DNA of 5,787 bases from Deltaproteobacteria bacterium (GTDB lineage Bacteria; Myxococcota_A; SURF-8), in contig JAKQSH010000289.1 in the NCBI GenBank assembly GCA_029570245.1, positions 1 through 5,787 on the forward strand, read 5' to 3'. Under the pieces are notes generated by a model that searched no databases, was not told where the DNA came from, and was given only the letters and a program-made list of their open reading frames with translations. Every line of letters starts with the position of its first letter. Position 1 is the stretch's first letter. Both the position numbers and the translations under genes were made by a program. This document shows, piece by piece, positions 5,577 through 5,787 of this stretch.

Positions 5577-5787
5577 TCAGAACAGACTTATGCTGAAGTG
5601 GACGCGGTAGCTTTCCTCGTGCAGCGTTCTGTCCGGCTTCAGATTCCAGCCCAGTTCAAGCGAAAGATCGCCTACCGGCGTGCGATAATGCAGACCTCCG
5701 CCCGCACCCGACTTGTATTCGGTCAGATCGAGATTCACGCTGTCCGGGTCACGCCACAGATTGCCGGTGTCGATGAACGCACCCAGA
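5577..5787 (-). CDS. Second Omp85/BamA-TamA-type outer membrane barrel, C-terminal fragment
   Basis: Reading the - strand from the window edge gives 69 residues and a TGA stop (TCA at 5577-5579 on the + strand). The rest of the gene is outside the window. The peptide begins LGAFIDTGNLW, continues through YKSGAGGGLHYRTPVGDLSL and ELGWNLK, and ends YRVHFSISLF. This is the last three or four strands of an Omp85 barrel. GAFIDTGNLW matches FFFDAGNTW of the BamA in this window. GGGLHYRTPVGDLSLELGW matches its GFGFRWYSPMGPLRFEWGI. The protein ends in the terminal Phe of an outer-membrane beta-signal. It is clearly a different gene from the bamA here. It could be TamA, a BamA paralogue or another surface-antigen D15 protein, and the fragment cannot separate these. 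It converges with lpxA and leaves only 15 bases between the stops. Its promoter and POTRA domains, if any, are not visible. Confidence 0.85.
   Translation of the reverse strand, partial: LGAFIDTGNLWRDPDSVNLDLTEYKSGAGGGLHYRTPVGDLSLELGWNLKPDRTLHEESYRVHFSISLF

Overview
This window is a compact outer-membrane biogenesis cluster from a diderm, LPS-making bacterium. Five genes on the + strand are readable essentially end to end: lolD, bamA, skp/ompH, lpxD and lpxA. They are preceded by the last 23 codons of a LolC/LolE-type permease. A partial gene on the opposite strand ends just past lpxA and encodes the C-terminus of a second Omp85-type outer-membrane barrel. The order lolC/E-lolD-bamA-skp-lpxD-(fabZ)-lpxA is familiar from deltaproteobacteria-type genomes (Desulfobacterota, Myxococcota and relatives). 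The BamA barrel, with a short loop 6 followed by a GGNKQL..N.E.EFP segment, also looks like that group. The base composition is moderately GC-rich. I cannot name a genus, and a candidate phylum with the same gene order is possible.

Layout. 1-69: permease 3' end. 70-822: lolD, starting on the base after the permease stop. 823-3195: bamA, starting on the base after the lolD stop, with a strong Shine-Dalgarno inside the end of lolD. 3196-3240: a 45-base gap with a ribosome site. 3241-3783: skp/ompH. 3784-3805: a 22-base gap with a ribosome site. 3806-4810: lpxD. 4782-5561: lpxA, overlapping lpxD by 29 bases. 5562-5576: a 15-base convergent gap. 5577-5787: Omp85 C-terminus on the - strand, continuing past the window edge. 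There is no gene-free stretch above 45 bases. I found no RNA gene, mobile element, CRISPR array or convincing terminator.

How the genes work together. LolCDE extracts lipoproteins from the inner membrane, including the lipoprotein partners of BamA. Skp carries unfolded outer-membrane proteins across the periplasm. BamA folds them into the outer membrane. LpxA and LpxD perform the first and third steps of lipid A synthesis in the cytoplasm. Tight spacing on one strand suggests one transcript with translational coupling, so protein and lipid supply to the outer membrane would be co-expressed.

I see no new system here. The points worth a second look are small: a Pro-to-Leu change next to the LolD catalytic Glu, no fabZ between lpxD and lpxA, an LpxD tail lacking the usual second C-terminal helix, small residues at the presumed acyl-chain ruler positions of both acyltransferases, an Arg-to-Cys change in LpxA, and the convergent second Omp85 gene.
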